From: Streptomyces sp. WP-1
GTDB taxonomy: Bacteria > Actinomycetota > Actinomycetes > Streptomycetales > Streptomycetaceae
NCBI RefSeq assembly: GCF_030450125.1
Contig: NZ_CP123923.1
Location: 1,178,001-1,242,000, forward strand
Direction: 5' to 3'
DNA length: 64,000 bases
Positions 33,275-44,293 of the stretch are shown in pieces. The translations under genes were made by a program, and so were the position numbers. Numbering within the stretch: position 1 is the stretch's first letter; every line of letters begins with the position of its first letter. The notes under the pieces were generated by a model, which searched no databases, was not told the DNA's origin, and was given only the letters and a program-made list of their open reading frames with translations.

Positions 33275-34360
33275 GTGAACCGTGCGCTGACCCTGGACGA
33301 CGCGGTGGTCGCCGGCGTCGCGGTCGCGGCGGGCCTGCTGGCCGCCTTCCTCTCCCGTTCGCTGCTGCGCTGGCTGGCCAAGCACGCCAAGCGGACCCGG
33401 TGGAGCGGCGACGACATCATCGTGGACGCGCTGCGCTCGATCGTGCCGTGGGCGCTGGTCGCGGCGGGGGTGGCGGCCGCGGCGATCGTGCTCCCCCTCA
33501 CCAGGTCCGTGCAGCACCACACCGACCAGGTGCTGGAGGTGTGGCTGATCCTCGTGGCCACGCTGTCCGCGGCGCGGGTGATCACCGGTCTGGTGCACAC
33601 GTTCACGCAGTCGCGGTCGGGGGTGGCGGGCTCGGCGACCATCTTCGTCAACATCACCCGGGTGCTGGTCCTGGCGATCGGCTTCCTGGTGGTGCTCCAG
33701 ACGCTGGGGATCTCCATCGCGCCGCTGCTCACCGCGCTGGGCGTCGGCGGTCTCGCGGTGGCGCTCGCGCTCCAGGACACTCTCGCGAACCTCTTCGCGG
33801 GCGTCCACATCCTGGCGTCCAAGACCGTCCAGCCGGGCGACTACATCCAGCTGAGCAGCGGTGAGGAGGGGTACGTCGTCGACATCAACTGGCGTCAGAC
33901 GACGGTCCGCAAGCTGTCCAACAACCTGGTGGTGATCCCGAACGGCCAGCTCGCCAAGGCCAACATGACCAACTACACCCGGCCCGAGCAGCGGCTCACG
34001 GTGCCGGTGCAGGTGGGCGTGAGCTACGACGCCGACCTGGAGAAGGTGGAGCGGGTGACCGCCGAGGTGGTCGTGGAGGTCATGCGCAAGGTGCCGGGGG
34101 CGCTGCCGGACCACGAGCCCGCGATCCGCTTCCACACCTTCGGCGACTCCCGCATCGGCTTCACGGTGATCCTCGGCATCGGCGAGTTCAGCGACCAGTA
34201 CCGGATCAAACACGAATTCATCAAGCGCCTGCACCGCCGCTACCAGGAGGAGAACATCCGCATCCCCTCCCCGGTCCGCACGGTCGCCATCCAGCAGGGC
34301 TCCTTCACGATTCCGCAGCAGCGGAGCGCGGGGGACGTGTCACGGGAGCCCGCCGAGTAG
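33275..34360 (+). CDS. MscS-family mechanosensitive ion channel
   Basis: Small-conductance mechanosensitive channel homologue (361 aa). About four hydrophobic segments lead to the pore-lining helix (GVGGLAVALALQDTLANLF near residue 152). The MscS beta domain follows with QPGDYIQLSSGEEGYVVDI and VIPNGQLAKANMTNY near 190-230, then a C-terminal alpha/beta domain. GTG start at 33275 with GGGGGTGAG upstream. It relieves membrane tension under hypo-osmotic shock. Monocistronic. Confidence 0.92.
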   Translation: MNRALTLDDAVVAGVAVAAGLLAAFLSRSLLRWLAKHAKRTRWSGDDIIVDALRSIVPWALVAAGVAAAAIVLPLTRSVQHHTDQVLEVWLILVATLSAARVITGLVHTFTQSRSGVAGSATIFVNITRVLVLAIGFLVVLQTLGISIAPLLTALGVGGLAVALALQDTLANLFAGVHILASKTVQPGDYIQLSSGEEGYVVDINWRQTTVRKLSNNLVVIPNGQLAKANMTNYTRPEQRLTVPVQVGVSYDADLEKVERVTAEVVVEVMRKVPGALPDHEPAIRFHTFGDSRIGFTVILGIGEFSDQYRIKHEFIKRLHRRYQEENIRIPSPVRTVAIQQGSFTIPQQRSAGDVSREPAE

Positions 34361-35232
34361 GGGGTCGCTGGCGGGGGCGGGGGCCCGGCCGCCGAGGGAG
34401 GTGGGGGCGCGCCATGATCGCGGGCGGGACGGAGGCCCGTCGCTCGTCGGGACGGAGGCCCGTCGCTCGTGCAGGGCGCGGGAAGCCGCTGAGCGGGGCA
34501 CCGATCGGGAGGACGGGGACCCGACCGCCGACGGGGATGGGGGCGCGTCATGGTTACGGGCGGGGACGGGGGCCGTCGCTCGCGGAGATCAGGAGCGCGC
34601 GGCTGAGACCGGTCACAGAGGCGAAGCTCCGCCTCCTCGGCGGGGGCCGGCCGGGCGGGTGGGGACCCGTCACCGCAGGAGGTCGGAGACGAACGCCGAC
34701 CACCGAGGCCGGACGAGCCGCACACCGGCAGCCAAAGCGGAAGCCGGGAACTGGGGGCCGCCGAGAACGCGGGCCGCAGAACAGATCGCGCCACAAAAGC
34801 CGGATCCCGCCTCCCGGCACGGCCGCCGGGCACGGGAGCCGGGCACGCCCGAGCGCGAGGGCCGTCGTACAGGCGGCCCGGGGTGGGGGCCGTACACGCA
34901 GGCCAGGGAGCGAGGCGGCCACCGGGGCGGATGCGGAAGCCCGCAGCCAAGACAGAAACACCTCACCGAGGGGCCGGCCAAGCCCTAAGCGGAACCCGCA
35001 CCCCGCCTCCGACCCCGCACCCGACCACCCGGACCCGGCACCCCGCACCGCACACAGCCACCCGGACCCGGCACCCCACACCCCGCTACCCGGACCCGGA
35101 CCCGGCACCCGACCCCTGCCCGCCCGACCCGACCCGGCCCGGGCCCCAGGCCCCCGGCCCCCAGCGCAGGCCCCGGTCCCCGGCCCCCGGCCCCCGCACG
35201 ATCCCCGCCCCACCCCGTACCCTCGTACCGAT
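34361..35232. other. 872-bp non-coding repetitive spacer with strong strand asymmetry
   Basis: No frame here has believable coding features. The left part (to about 34,960) is G-rich on the plus strand and contains a 22-bp direct repeat (GGGACGGAGGCCCGTCGCTC core at 34426 and 34449, period 23 bp) plus further degenerate copies near 34,500-34,580. The right part (34,990-35,220) is C-rich with repeated ACCCGGACCCGGCACCCC units. Long open frames across it are artefacts of GC content. Confidence 0.7.
34426..34470. repeat. 22-bp direct repeat, period 23
   Basis: Two exact copies of a 22-bp sequence, GGGACGGAGGCCCGTCGCTC plus GT, at 34426-34447 and 34449-34470. Related but diverged copies follow within 120 bp. 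Confidence 0.85.
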
Positions 35233-35634
35233 ATGACCGTTTCCCCCGACCCCCACCCCCTCGACCAGCGGCTCGACGCCCTTGCCCGGCAGCCGTTCCG
35301 GGCCCGGTTTCATCTGCGGGGGCCGGAGCGGGTCACCGCCGAGGAGAAGGGGGTGGCCACGATCCGGTGGCACGCCTATGACCTGGTCGCCAAGCGGCTC
35401 GCGCCGGCCGAGCCGTACAAGGACGGAAAGCAGACGCCGTACCGGGGCCACCCCGTCTTCGTGGCGCAGCACGCGACCGCCACCTGCTGCCGGAACTGCC
35501 TGCTCCGGTGGCACGGCATCCCCAAGGGACGACAGCTGACCAGGGACGAACACCTGTACGTCGTGGAGGTGATCTGCCGCTGGATCGAGCGCGAGCTCAC
35601 CCGTGGGGCCGGGGAACCAAGCGGAGGCGCCTGA
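35233..35634 (+). CDS. DUF4186 family protein
   Basis: A 133-aa protein of the DUF4186 family. The conserved core reads TIRWHAYDLVAKRLAP, then HPVFVAQHATATCCRNCL and RWHGIPKGRQLT near residues 75-105, then VVEVICRWIERE. The CC-x2-C and flanking histidines look like a metal site. Function is not established. ATG at 35233 chosen because the open frame upstream is the repetitive spacer. It lies 120 bp before icd but has no obvious link to it. Confidence 0.85.
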   Translation: MTVSPDPHPLDQRLDALARQPFRARFHLRGPERVTAEEKGVATIRWHAYDLVAKRLAPAEPYKDGKQTPYRGHPVFVAQHATATCCRNCLLRWHGIPKGRQLTRDEHLYVVEVICRWIERELTRGAGEPSGGA

Positions 35635-37974
<2,340 letters not shown>

Positions 37975-37992
37975 TCCCGGCTCATCACAGCG

Positions 37993-38029
37993 GCGCGCCC
38001 CACCGCCCTCGTCGGGTGGTGGGGCGCGC
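37993..38029. terminator. Bidirectional rho-independent-like hairpin
   Basis: Perfect 12-bp stem GCGCGCCCCACC / GGTGGGGCGCGC with a 13-nt loop, between the convergent isocitrate dehydrogenase and secreted-protein genes. There is no U-run, as is usual in high-GC actinomycetes. It would serve both directions. Confidence 0.85.
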
Positions 38030-38041
38030 TGCTGTTCCCGC

Positions 38042-38497
38042 TTACGGGTGGTAGATCTCCGACAGGGCGGTGATCTGGCCCTTGGCGTTGACGTGGTAGG
38101 TGAAGTACGGGGTGTTGGCGAGCTTGTGGTTCGCCAGCCAGGTCGGCGCGACCTTCACGGTCGTGGTGTCGCGCAGGACCTCGACGGAGGCGCCCGACGC
38201 GAAGCCGAGCGAGCGGGCGGCGCCGCTCGGGGTGTAGACGACGTCCTCGTCGTTCCTCGTGTTCACCTTGCAGGTCTGCGGGGTGACGCGCACGACGGCC
38301 TTGCCCTTGACGTTCTTGGCGGAGTCCAGCTTCAGGAAGTGGCGGCCCGCGGGCAGGTGGCACGGCTTCCAGGTGGTGGCCGCGGCGGCCGGGGCGGCCG
38401 CCTGCCTCGGGGCGGCGCCGGCGGACCCGGACGCGGTGGCGAGCAGGGCCGCGGCCGAGGCGGCGACGAGGGCGGCGGAGACGTGGCGGTGGTTCAT
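38042..38497 (-). CDS. Secreted protein of unknown function
   Basis: A 151-aa precursor with a Sec signal peptide: [20 protein letters not shown] followed by a likely Ala-x-Ala cleavage near residue 28. The mature part of about 120 residues has two cysteines (KPCHLP and PQTCKV) that could form a disulfide, and is beta-rich. No catalytic motif. ATG at 38497 is preceded by AGAGGAAG; a longer frame upstream is rejected. Function not recognised. Confidence 0.8.
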   Translation of the reverse strand: MNHRHVSAALVAASAAALLATASGSAGAAPRQAAAPAAAATTWKPCHLPAGRHFLKLDSAKNVKGKAVVRVTPQTCKVNTRNDEDVVYTPSGAARSLGFASGASVEVLRDTTTVKVAPTWLANHKLANTPYFTYHVNAKGQITALSEIYHP

Positions 38498-38733
38498 GGA
38501 GCTTCCTCTGCTACGAATGCTGCGAAGATCTGCTGACATCGGGACAGACAGCGGTCCGGGAGCACGGGTTACACCGGCCCCGAGGCTGTGACGGGACGGT
38601 GACAACCGGTACCCGGCTAAGACGATCGCCCCGGGCGCGCCGCATGGACGATCGCTCCGGGCCGCTCCCGTGTCGGGTCCCCGTGTCGGGAGCATTGCGG
38701 CCGCGTGTCGTCCATGACGTCCTCATGTCGCCT
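38498..38733. other. Intergenic region between secreted-protein and metY genes
   Basis: The first part of a 318-bp gap between divergent genes. It holds the ribosome binding site of the secreted-protein gene and presumably both promoters. Apart from the metY leader structure listed separately, I see no gene in it. Confidence 0.5.
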
Positions 38734-38805
38734 CGCGCGTAAGCCTGTCGGCCGGCGTACGCGCGTGGTTGCCTCGTGCCACGTCACCGCCTCCCGCGCA
38801 CGAGG
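38734..38805 (+). promoter_or_regulatory. Structured mRNA leader of metY with ribosome-binding-site-sequestering hairpin
   Basis: Two perfect inverted repeats lie in tandem before metY: CGCGCGTA/TACGCGCG (38734-38741 with 38758-38765) and CCTCGTG/CACGAGG (38772-38778 with 38799-38805). The second buries the CGAGGAG ribosome binding site (38801-38807), 8 bp before the ATG. An upstream CCTCGCGCG (38731) could pair with the same site, allowing a switch. I could not match it to SAM-I or SAM-IV consensus. Confidence 0.45.
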
Positions 38806-38815
38806 AGCCCGCACC

Positions 38816-40126
38816 ATGAGCACGCAGCCCGACACCGCCGCCTGGTCCTTCGAGACGAAGCAGATCCACGCGGGCGCCGCCCCCGACCCCGCGACCGGCG
38901 CACGGGCCACCCCCGTCTACCAGACCACCTCGTTCGTGTTCCGGGACACCCAGCACGCGGCCGACCTGTTCTCGCTGGCCGAGCCCGGCAACATCTACAC
39001 CCGGATCCACAACCCCACGACGGACGTGTTCGAGCAGCGGGTCGCCGCGCTGGAGGGCGGGGTCGGGGCGGTCGCGCTGGCCTCGGGGCAGGCCGCGGAG
39101 ACCCTGGCGATCCTGACCCTGGCGGGCGCCGGTGACCACATCGTCTCCAGCACGGCGCTGTACGGCGGCACGTACAACCTCTTCCGGCACACGCTGGCGC
39201 GGCTCGGCATCGAGGTGTCGTTCGTGGACGACCCGGACGACCCCGAGGCCTGGCGGGCGGCGATCCGGCCCACCACCAAGGCGCTGTTCGCCGAGTCGCT
39301 CGGCAACCCGCGCGGCAATGTGCTGGACGTACGGGCGGTCGCGGACGTGGCGCACGCGGCCGGGGTGCCGCTGATCGTGGACAACACCGTGCCGACCCCG
39401 TATCTGCTGCGGCCGATCGAGCACGGCGCGGACATCGTGGTGCACTCGGCGACCAAGTTCCTCGGCGGGCACGGCACCGCGGTCGCCGGTGTGGTGGTGG
39501 ACGGCGGCACCTTCGACTTCGGCGCCCACGCGGACCGGTTCCCGGACTTCAGCGGGCCGGACCCGAGCTATCACGGGCTGCGCTACTGGCCGGCGCTCGG
39601 ACCGGGCGCGTACGCGGTGAAGCTGCGGGTGCAGCTGCTGCGCGACCTCGGCCCGGCGCTCGCCCCGCACTCGGCGTTCCTGCTGCTCCAGGGCGTGGAG
39701 ACGCTGAGCCTGCGCCTTGAGCGGCACACCGCCAACGCGCAGGCGCTGGCCGAGTGGCTGGAGCGGCGCGACGAGGTGGCGAGCGTCCACTACGCGGGCC
39801 TGGAGTCCAGCCCGTGGTACGAGGCCGGGCAGAAGTACCTGCCGCGCGGGGCCGGGGCCATTGTCTCCTTCGAGCTGCGCGGCGGGATCGAGGCGGGCAA
39901 GCGGTTCGTGGACGCGGTCGAGCTGTTCAGCCATCTCGCGAACATCGGCGACGTACGCAGTCTGATCATCCACCCGGCGTCCACCACGCACAGCCAGCTC
40001 ACCGAGGAGGAGGCGGCGGCCACCGGCACGGCGCCGGGTCTGGTGCGGCTGTCGGTCGGCATCGAGAACCTGGCCGATCTCAAGGCGGATCTGGAGGCCG
40101 GCTTCCGCGCGGCGAAGGGCGCGTAG
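38816..40126 (+). CDS. metY: O-acetylhomoserine sulfhydrylase (aminocarboxypropyltransferase)
   Basis: PLP enzyme (436 aa) joining O-acetylhomoserine with sulfide to give homocysteine. Typical Cys/Met-metabolism PLP motifs: [22 protein letters not shown] near residue 60 (conserved block), [11 protein letters not shown] near 90, and the PLP lysine in [13 protein letters not shown] near 212. The length of about 430 and long C-terminal part fit MetY rather than MetB or MetZ. ATG at 38816 has CGAGGAG upstream. It abuts metX with no gap, forming the direct sulfhydrylation route. Confidence 0.95.
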   Translation: MSTQPDTAAWSFETKQIHAGAAPDPATGARATPVYQTTSFVFRDTQHAADLFSLAEPGNIYTRIHNPTTDVFEQRVAALEGGVGAVALASGQAAETLAILTLAGAGDHIVSSTALYGGTYNLFRHTLARLGIEVSFVDDPDDPEAWRAAIRPTTKALFAESLGNPRGNVLDVRAVADVAHAAGVPLIVDNTVPTPYLLRPIEHGADIVVHSATKFLGGHGTAVAGVVVDGGTFDFGAHADRFPDFSGPDPSYHGLRYWPALGPGAYAVKLRVQLLRDLGPALAPHSAFLLLQGVETLSLRLERHTANAQALAEWLERRDEVASVHYAGLESSPWYEAGQKYLPRGAGAIVSFELRGGIEAGKRFVDAVELFSHLANIGDVRSLIIHPASTTHSQLTEEEAAATGTAPGLVRLSVGIENLADLKADLEAGFRAAKGA

Positions 40127-41266
40127 GTGGGCGCGGTCACGGCGGCCGAGCGGGTGCCGGCCACCGGGGCCTGGCGGGAGGGGGACCCGCCGGGCCACCG
40201 GCGGTGGTTCACGGCCGGCCGGCCGCTGCCGCTGGAGGCGGGGGGTGAACTCCCCGGCGTACGGCTGGCGTTCGAGACCTGGGGGCGGCTGGCGCCGGAC
40301 GCGTCCAACGCGGTGCTGGTGCTGCACGCGCTCACCGGTGACAGCCATGTCGCCGGTCCCGCCGGGCCCGGGCACCCCACGCCCGGCTGGTGGGAGCCGC
40401 TGGTCGGGCCCGGACGGCCGCTGGACACCGACCGGTGGTTCGTGGTGGCCCCCAATGTGCTGGGCGGCTGCCAGGGCAGCACGGGCCCGTCCTCGGCGCG
40501 TCCGGACGGCCGCCGGGCCTGGGGCGGCGCCTTCCCGTTCCTCACCCAGCGGGACCAGGTCGCGGCGGAGGCGGCTCTCGCGGACGCGCTCGGCATCGAC
40601 CGCTGGGCCCTGGTGGCGGGCGGTTCGATGGGCGGGATGCGGGCGGTGGAGTGGGCGGTGTCGTACCCGGAGCGCACCGGGTCGCTGCTGCTGCTCGCCA
40701 CGACGGGGGCGGCGAGCGCGGAGCAGATCGCCTGGGCGGGCATCCAGCTGCGCGCGATCCGCACGGACCCCGACTGGCGGGGCGGCGACTACCACGATGC
40801 CGCGCGCGGCCCCCACACCGGCCTCGGCCTCGCCCGCCGGCTCGCCCACGTCACCTACCGCAGCGAACCGGAGCTGGCCGCCCGCTTCGGCCGGACCCCG
40901 CAGGACCCGGAGGACCCCTGGCGGGGCGGCCGCTACCAGGTGGACTCCTACCTGGACCATCACGCCGAGAAGCTGGTACGACGCTTCGACGCGGCGAGTT
41001 ACGTCGTCCTCACGGAGGCCATGAACGCCCATGACGCCGGCCGCTCCCGGGGCGGCCTGCGCCCGGCCCTCGCCCGCATCACGGCCCCCACGCTGGTCGC
41101 CGGTGTCGACTCCGACCGCCTCTACCCCCTCGCCCAGCAGCACGAGTTGGCCGCCGCGATCCCGGGCGCCGACCGGACGCGGGTGGTGGAATCGCCGTAC
41201 GGGCACGACGGGTTCCTGATCGAGACGGAGCAGGTGGGCTCGCTGGTCACGGAGTTGCTGGGCTGA
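40127..41266 (+). CDS. metX: Homoserine O-acetyltransferase
   Basis: Alpha/beta-hydrolase-fold transferase (379 aa) activating homoserine with acetyl-CoA for methionine synthesis. Nucleophile Ser in VAGGSMGGMRAVEW near residue 167, Asp in VAGVDSDRLYP near 327 and His in YGHDGFLIE near 359; NVLGGCQGSTGPSS near 115 is typical of MetX. GTG directly follows the metY TAG, so translation is coupled. A true succinyl- versus acetyl-transferase choice cannot be proven from motifs, but actinobacterial MetX use acetyl-CoA. Confidence 0.94.
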   Translation: MGAVTAAERVPATGAWREGDPPGHRRWFTAGRPLPLEAGGELPGVRLAFETWGRLAPDASNAVLVLHALTGDSHVAGPAGPGHPTPGWWEPLVGPGRPLDTDRWFVVAPNVLGGCQGSTGPSSARPDGRRAWGGAFPFLTQRDQVAAEAALADALGIDRWALVAGGSMGGMRAVEWAVSYPERTGSLLLLATTGAASAEQIAWAGIQLRAIRTDPDWRGGDYHDAARGPHTGLGLARRLAHVTYRSEPELAARFGRTPQDPEDPWRGGRYQVDSYLDHHAEKLVRRFDAASYVVLTEAMNAHDAGRSRGGLRPALARITAPTLVAGVDSDRLYPLAQQHELAAAIPGADRTRVVESPYGHDGFLIETEQVGSLVTELLG

Positions 41267-41269
41267 TCG

Positions 41270-41590
41270 TCACCACTCGCGCGGGGCGATCAGCTCCTCC
41301 ACGTCCGCCTCCTCGAAGCCGTACGCATGCGCGATGCAGCCGAACTCGCCGCCTATCTCGTCCCGGGCCACGGTCTCGATCCCGCTGCCGGCGGCCTCGA
41401 ACTCGGCTTCCAGCGCGTTGAACTCCTCGGTGGCCGCGTGGGTGAGCCGGTAGAGCGCGGGCAGGTCGGCGGGCCGCTCGGCCTCGATGCGGGCGCACAG
41501 GGCGAGCAGGATCGACCGGGCCTTGTCCAGGACGTGGTCCGGGTAGTAGGCGTCCCGGTACAGCGCCGCCAGGAATGTATGTTCCTTCAT
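41270..41590 (-). CDS. DUF5713-like small protein
   Basis: A 106-aa acidic protein beginning MKEHTFLAALYRDAYYPDH, with HAATEEFNALEAEFEAAGS near residue 50 and a C-terminal GCIAHAYGFEEADVEELI. It resembles the small family annotated as DUF5713. Function unknown. Its ATG lies 6 bp after the -10 of a TTGTCAGTG-type promoter, so it is probably transcribed leaderless and induced by DNA damage. Convergent with metX (3 bp between stops). Confidence 0.75.
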   Translation of the reverse strand: MKEHTFLAALYRDAYYPDHVLDKARSILLALCARIEAERPADLPALYRLTHAATEEFNALEAEFEAAGSGIETVARDEIGGEFGCIAHAYGFEEADVEELIAPREW

Positions 41591-41596
41591 ACCGCG

Positions 41597-41619
41597 ATCC
41601 TGCACCACGCCACTGACAA
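41597..41619 (-). promoter_or_regulatory. DNA-damage-type (RecA-NDp/PafBC-like) promoter
   Basis: Minus strand TTGTCAGTG (41619-41611), 8-bp spacer, -10 CAGGAT (41602-41597), then 6 bp to the ATG at 41590. Same geometry as the promoter before the HEAT-repeat gene at 25.8 kb. Confidence 0.7.
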
Positions 41620-41665
41620 CGACGCCACCGACAAAGACGCCACCGCCGACGCCCGGGAGCCGCCG

Positions 41666-42445
41666 ATGCCCGCGTTCGAACTCCTGCCCGGCGCACCCGA
41701 CTCCCCCGTCCTGCTGCATGTGCCGCACTCCGCCCGCGCGATCCCCGAGGACGTCCGGGCCGGGATCCTGCTGGACGACAGCGCGCTGGAGCGGGAGTTG
41801 GACCACATCACGGACGCGCACACCGCCGAGCTGGCCGGGCGGGCGGCGGGGGCGGCCGGGCGCGCGCCGTGGCGGTTCGTGAATCGGTTGTCGCGGCTGG
41901 TGGTGGACCCGGAGCGGTTCCCGGACGAGCGGGAGGAGATGCTCGCCGCCGGGATGGGCGCCGTGTACACGCACACCACGCACCGCGTGCGGCTGCGGCC
42001 CGCGGACACCGACCCGGAGCCGTTGGTCGCACGCTACTTCCGGCCGTACGCCGAGGCCATGACGCGGGCCGTGGCCGGGCGGCTGGCGGCGACCGGGCGG
42101 GCCGTGATCGTGGACGTGCACTCCTACCCGGCGCGGGCGCTCCCCTACGAGCTGCACGGGGACGGCCCGCGCCCGCCGGTGTGCCTGGGCACCGACCCCT
42201 TCCACACCCCGTCGAGACTGCTCGCCGCCGCCCGCGAGGCGTTCGCCGAGTGCGGGGAGACGGGGCTGGACAGCCCGTTCGCCGGGACCTATGTGCCGCT
42301 GGAGTACTACGGCACCGACCCCCGCGTGGAGGCGCTGATGATCGAGATCCGGCGGGACACCTACATGGACGAGCCCGGCGGACCGGCCGGCCCTGGGCTC
42401 GACCGGCTCGCGGCGGCGCTGGCCGCGCTGGCCGACGCGCTCTAG
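41666..42445 (+). CDS. N-formylglutamate amidohydrolase-like protein
   Basis: Zinc hydrolase-like protein (259 aa) of the N-formylglutamate deformylase fold. Conserved LLHVPHSARAIP near residue 17, DHITDAHTAELA near 46, RFVNRLSRLVVDPERF near 68 and VDVHSYPARALPYE near 152, plus EIRRDTYMDE near 230. Known members release formate from N-formylglutamate in histidine breakdown; with no hut genes around, the physiological substrate is uncertain. ATG at 41666. Confidence 0.88.
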   Translation: MPAFELLPGAPDSPVLLHVPHSARAIPEDVRAGILLDDSALERELDHITDAHTAELAGRAAGAAGRAPWRFVNRLSRLVVDPERFPDEREEMLAAGMGAVYTHTTHRVRLRPADTDPEPLVARYFRPYAEAMTRAVAGRLAATGRAVIVDVHSYPARALPYELHGDGPRPPVCLGTDPFHTPSRLLAAAREAFAECGETGLDSPFAGTYVPLEYYGTDPRVEALMIEIRRDTYMDEPGGPAGPGLDRLAAALAALADAL

Positions 42446-42562
42446 CCGGTCCCGGCGGAATGCACCGCAGCCACGCCGGTCGGCGGCCCGTACACCCTCC
42501 GCCTGGAGCAGTCCCGCACGACACCCGCCGCGCCCCGGCCCATCGTGGAGGGCATGACGACC

Positions 42563-43780
42563 ATGGAGACCAGTGCGCCCACCGGCCAGGAACCGCCCCC
42601 CGTCCGGGACTGGCCCGCGATCGACCTGGACGGCACCGAGTTCGACCCGGTGCTCGCGGGACTGGTGCGCGAGGGGCCGCTGACCCGAATACGGCTGCCC
42701 TTCGGCGAGGGCTGGGCCTGGCTGGCCACCCGCTACGAGCACGTGAAGCTGATCACCAACGATCCGCGGTTCAGCCGCGCGGAGGTCGCCCGCGGCCGGG
42801 TCACCCGGCTGGCCCCGAACTTCGCGCCCCGCCCCGGCTCGCTCGCCTGGGCCGACCAGCCGGACCACAACCGGCTGCGCAAGCCCATCGCCGGCGCCTT
42901 CACGGTCGGCGCGATGAAGCGGCTGCGGCCCCGCGCCCAGGAGATCCTGGACGAGCTGGTGGACGGCGTGGTCCGCGAGGGCCCGCCCGCCGACCTGGTC
43001 GAGCGGGTGCTGGAGCCGTTCCCGCTGTACGTGGTCAGCGAGGTGATGGGCGTCCCCGAGACCGACCGGGAGCAGGTGCACGACTGGACGCGGCAGATCA
43101 TCTCCCTGTGCGGGGGCGCGGAGGCCGCGGACCGGGCCAAGAACGGGCTGTACGGCTGGATCACCGAGATCGTCCGGGCCCGCGCCCGCAGCGCCGGCGA
43201 GGACGTCTACTCGATGCTCGGGGGCGCCGTGGCGCGCGGTGAGATCGGTGAGGAGGAGGCCGTCGGGCTCGCCGGACCGCTCCAGATCGGCGGCGAGGCG
43301 GTCACCCACAACTGCGGGCAGATGCTCTATCTGCTGCTGACCCGGCCGGAGTTGATGGCGCGCATGCGCGCACGGCCCGACGAACGCGGCCCGGTGTTCG
43401 ACGAGTTGCTGCGCTGGATCCCGCACCGCAGCACCGTCGGACTCGCCCGGATCGCCCTGGAGGACGTGGAGATCGCCGGGCACCGGATCGCCGCGGGCGA
43501 GGCGGTCTACGTCTCCTACCTGGCCGCCAACCGCGACCCGGAGGTCTTCCCGGACCCGGACGGCATCGTCCCGGACCGGGACCCCAACCCGCATGTCGCC
43601 TTCGGCAACGGCCACCACTACTGCACCGGCGCGGTCCTGGCCCGCCTCCAGCTGGAGCTGCTGGTGGACACGCTCCTGGAGCGGCTGCCGGGGCTGCGGC
43701 TCGCCGTGCCGCCCGAGGAGGTCCGGTGGCGGCAGCAGACGATGATCCGGGGGCCGCGCACCCTGCCGGTGACCTGGTGA
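42563..43780 (+). CDS. Cytochrome P450 with atypical I-helix
   Basis: P450 of 405 aa. The K-helix ExxR is in FDELLRWIPHR near residue 278 and the haem loop FGNGHHYCTGAVLARLQ near 350 is canonical. The I-helix reads PLQIGGEAVTHN instead of AGxETT, so the usual acid-threonine pair that protonates the dioxygen intermediate is shifted or missing. No redox partner is adjacent; the ferredoxin set at 7.8 kb could serve. GGAGGG at 42547-42552 favours ATG 42563; ATG 42554 and GTG 42545 are in frame. Confidence 0.9.
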   Translation: METSAPTGQEPPPVRDWPAIDLDGTEFDPVLAGLVREGPLTRIRLPFGEGWAWLATRYEHVKLITNDPRFSRAEVARGRVTRLAPNFAPRPGSLAWADQPDHNRLRKPIAGAFTVGAMKRLRPRAQEILDELVDGVVREGPPADLVERVLEPFPLYVVSEVMGVPETDREQVHDWTRQIISLCGGAEAADRAKNGLYGWITEIVRARARSAGEDVYSMLGGAVARGEIGEEEAVGLAGPLQIGGEAVTHNCGQMLYLLLTRPELMARMRARPDERGPVFDELLRWIPHRSTVGLARIALEDVEIAGHRIAAGEAVYVSYLAANRDPEVFPDPDGIVPDRDPNPHVAFGNGHHYCTGAVLARLQLELLVDTLLERLPGLRLAVPPEEVRWRQQTMIRGPRTLPVTW

Positions 43781-43792
43781 GCCGGTCGCCGC

Positions 43793-44293
43793 TCAGGCCC
43801 GCAGCCACTCCGTGACGATCACCTCCGTGCCGGTGCGCAGCCGCAGGGCGAAGGGCCCGCGGGGCGGGTCGTCGCTGGTGAAGCGGCCGAGGGTGTCGAC
43901 GGCGACCGGGCGGGCGGCGCCCGGACCGCCGAGCACCTCGATCCGCGCCGAACCCGGCGGCAGCACCTGCCCGATCAGCCCGTCCCCCGTGACCTCGACG
44001 TCGACGGTGAGCGCGCCCGCGCGGAAGGTCAGCATGCGCGGCGCCCCGGTGGCCCCGCGCACCGGCAGCGCGTCCACCAGCGAGTCGAAGGTCAGCTCGG
44101 CGATCCGCGCGTCCGGATCGTGCAAGGCGTAGGCCTCCAGCGCGAGTTGGCGCAGGAGGTCGGGCACCGGGTCGAGGACGGCCGCGGCCTGCCGCAGCTC
44201 CTCCTCCAGCAGCGTGTCCGCCGTGAGCGCGTCCGCCGGCCCGTCTCCGTCCCCGTCCGCTCCGTCGTACGGGAACCCGTTGTCCTTGTTCAT
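43793..44293 (-). CDS. Unknown protein coupled to sigma factor and protease genes
   Basis: A 166-aa acidic protein. N-terminal low-complexity acidic segment (GADGDGDGPAD), then a helical region (LLRQLALEAYALHDPD near residue 46) and a C-terminal beta-sandwich-like domain (LTVDVEVTGDGLIGQVLPPG near 94, GPFALRLRTGTEVIVTEWLRA at the end, by position). No signal peptide or membrane segment. Its ATG overlaps the sigma factor stop (ATGA), so the two are co-translated; an anti-sigma or sigma-regulating role is an attractive inference but there is no zinc-binding anti-sigma motif. Confidence 0.75.
   Translation of the reverse strand: MNKDNGFPYDGADGDGDGPADALTADTLLEEELRQAAAVLDPVPDLLRQLALEAYALHDPDARIAELTFDSLVDALPVRGATGAPRMLTFRAGALTVDVEVTGDGLIGQVLPPGSARIEVLGGPGAARPVAVDTLGRFTSDDPPRGPFALRLRTGTEVIVTEWLRA

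Noticed and set aside
34414..35232. Apparent 273-codon N-terminal extension of the DUF4186 protein
   Set aside because: It is repetitive, Pro/Arg/Gly-rich and lacks coding bias; the DUF4186 family begins near the ATG at 35233.
38705..38815. N-terminal extension of MetY starting at an upstream ATG, and a SAM riboswitch in the same region
   Set aside because: MetY proteins start near [18 protein letters not shown] with a good ribosome binding site. The leader does not show the conserved SAM-I or SAM-IV core segments.
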